From Casuarius casuarius (taxonomy: Eukaryota > Chordata > Aves > Casuariiformes > Casuariidae): a stretch of 64,000 nucleotides of DNA. Position numbers and translations under genes: made by a program. How positions within the stretch are numbered: position 1 is the stretch's first letter; each line of letters starts with the position of its first letter. The stretch is taken from positions 110,791 to 174,790 of the forward strand of contig PTFA01000112.1 in the NCBI GenBank assembly GCA_003342895.1. The letters are read 5' to 3'. The notes beneath the pieces were generated by a model that searched no databases, was not told the origin of the DNA, and worked only from the letters and a program-made list of their open reading frames with translations. Positions 35,676 through 64,000 of this stretch are shown here, piece after piece.

Positions 35676-36311
35676 TTCTTTAAGTCTCAGATCTACTCCA
35701 GAAAATATAGAACAGACTCCACCTGAACCCCAACAGCATTGTCCAGAAAAGGAAACTTTCCCAATATTCCTCTAAACATTCAGAGCACAAATATTAGAAA
35801 GCCCATTTTCTTTTGCACGCAAGACTGCAAACAAAATGGGGCAGTGAGATGTGCACAAGCTTTCAACAATTCATCGTTAACGAGATGCTTCACTGAATTG
35901 TTGACATCCCTGCTACTTCAGTAGCTTCAGCTAAAGCTTTAACAACTTGGTGCCAGGCATTTTCCCAGCTGCCTTCAATGGGCTTTGCAAAAGAAAAGAA
36001 AAATGCTCTCTTCCCCCTGGCCTCAAGCAGTTATTGCTATATGAGTTAGTGAAATAGTGCCTTAACTTCAGACAAGAGTCTCACAATGTCATTAACAAAA
36101 GCTGCCTTCCAGAGGTTGAAATGTAACCGGACAATAATCAATAAATAACAGTAACAGGCATCCGTTGAAGTCTCCTCACTGAGCAGGGCAGCAAGTGTTC
36201 AGCCAACAGAGGGTCATCTGTGCCTTAGAACCATTGTACACTTCTTGGAGAAGTTAAAAAAGGGACGGGGAGGAAGAGAACAGAGACAGCAAAGGTCTGT
36301 CAGAGAGCTAG
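35676..36311 (-). other. CLTCL1: Presumed CLTCL1 3' UTR
   Basis: This is the stretch between the CLTCL1 TAA (36312-36314) and the first candidate poly(A) signal. No reading frame of interest or repeat was seen. Confidence 0.45.
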
Positions 36312-63566
<27,255 letters not shown>

Positions 63567-64000
63567 CTAGAAAGAGGGAAAACAGTGCTTTATTACCCTT
63601 CTCATGTCCATCATTATGTAAAAAGTTCCAGAGTGAAATGCAAGACAGGCACATTCCCTTGGCAAGTGTGTATATTCTGGAACAATAATTTGTCTTCTAG
63701 TTCTTTGCTTTAAATCCCATCAGTAAAGAACTACAGAACACAAGTCAAAGACACCCCTAAGCTGTGTTATTCACACAAACTAAAAGGTATGACAAGAAGT
63801 ATTTATTGCTTAGCATGGTACTAGTAATTTGATAGCCTATATGCTATCAGCAGCATCACTATTACAGTTTAATATCAAATTTACCAACATTGCTAAGTAT
63901 TTGATAAGTGACAGAACTACCATGTATGGCATCAGTGGGTCTTACAGAAAAGATTTATTACCCCTACGCAACCCACTCCTAGCACCGTTATGGAATGAAG
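63567..64000 (-). other. CLTCL1: CLTCL1 intron 1, 3' end
   Basis: Sequence upstream of exon 2 continues as AT-rich intron to the window edge. The 14-codon first exon (expected to encode an MAQILP-type leader) and its promoter are not present, and no CpG island begins here. Confidence 0.75.

Overview
The window looks like avian nuclear DNA, probably from a GC-rich microchromosome. Genes have GT-AG introns, the left half is extremely GC-rich and gene-dense, there are two assembly gaps of N, and the neighbouring pair SLC25A1 - CLTCL1 (both on the minus strand) matches the human 22q11.2 order. The species cannot be named from sequence alone. No viral, plasmid, CRISPR or prokaryotic element was seen.

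Layout. (1) 1-4745, plus strand: last nine exons of a THADA-family (tRNA methylation regulator) paralogue, ending in a clear stop and poly(A) signal. (2) 4760-6780, plus strand: a small Myb/SANT-like DNA-binding gene. Its core domain is split over three reading frames by two single-base deletions, and a 718-bp array of 16-bp units lies just upstream. (3) 7100-10290, minus strand: a five-exon gene for a secreted somatomedin B plus thrombospondin type 1 protein (SBSPON-like), with its first exon partly lost in a gap. (4) 10728-16785, minus strand: SLC25A1, the mitochondrial citrate carrier, exons 2-8 plus the terminal exon. The short first coding exon is not visible and may lie in the gap at 27449-28043 inside a CpG island. 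(5) 29.5-35.7 kb: AT-richer intergenic DNA with nothing recognised. (6) 35.7-63.6 kb, minus strand: CLTCL1 (clathrin heavy chain CHC22), 31 of an inferred 32 coding exons, all in frame. Only the 14-codon first exon is missing, beyond the right edge.

The genes do not form one pathway. SLC25A1 exports mitochondrial citrate. CLTCL1 is a membrane-coat protein linked in humans to GLUT4 trafficking. The SBSPON-like protein should be extracellular, the Myb/SANT protein nuclear, and the THADA-like protein cytosolic. The most useful observations are: the avian CHC22 keeps a clathrin-type C-terminal exon with the QLMLT motif; a decayed copy of CLTCL1 exon 10 sits in intron 7; the 16-bp array is largely open in all frames; paralogues of THADA and SBSPON sit beside SLC25A1; and base composition changes sharply near 29.5 kb. 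I did not find a previously undescribed multi-gene system.
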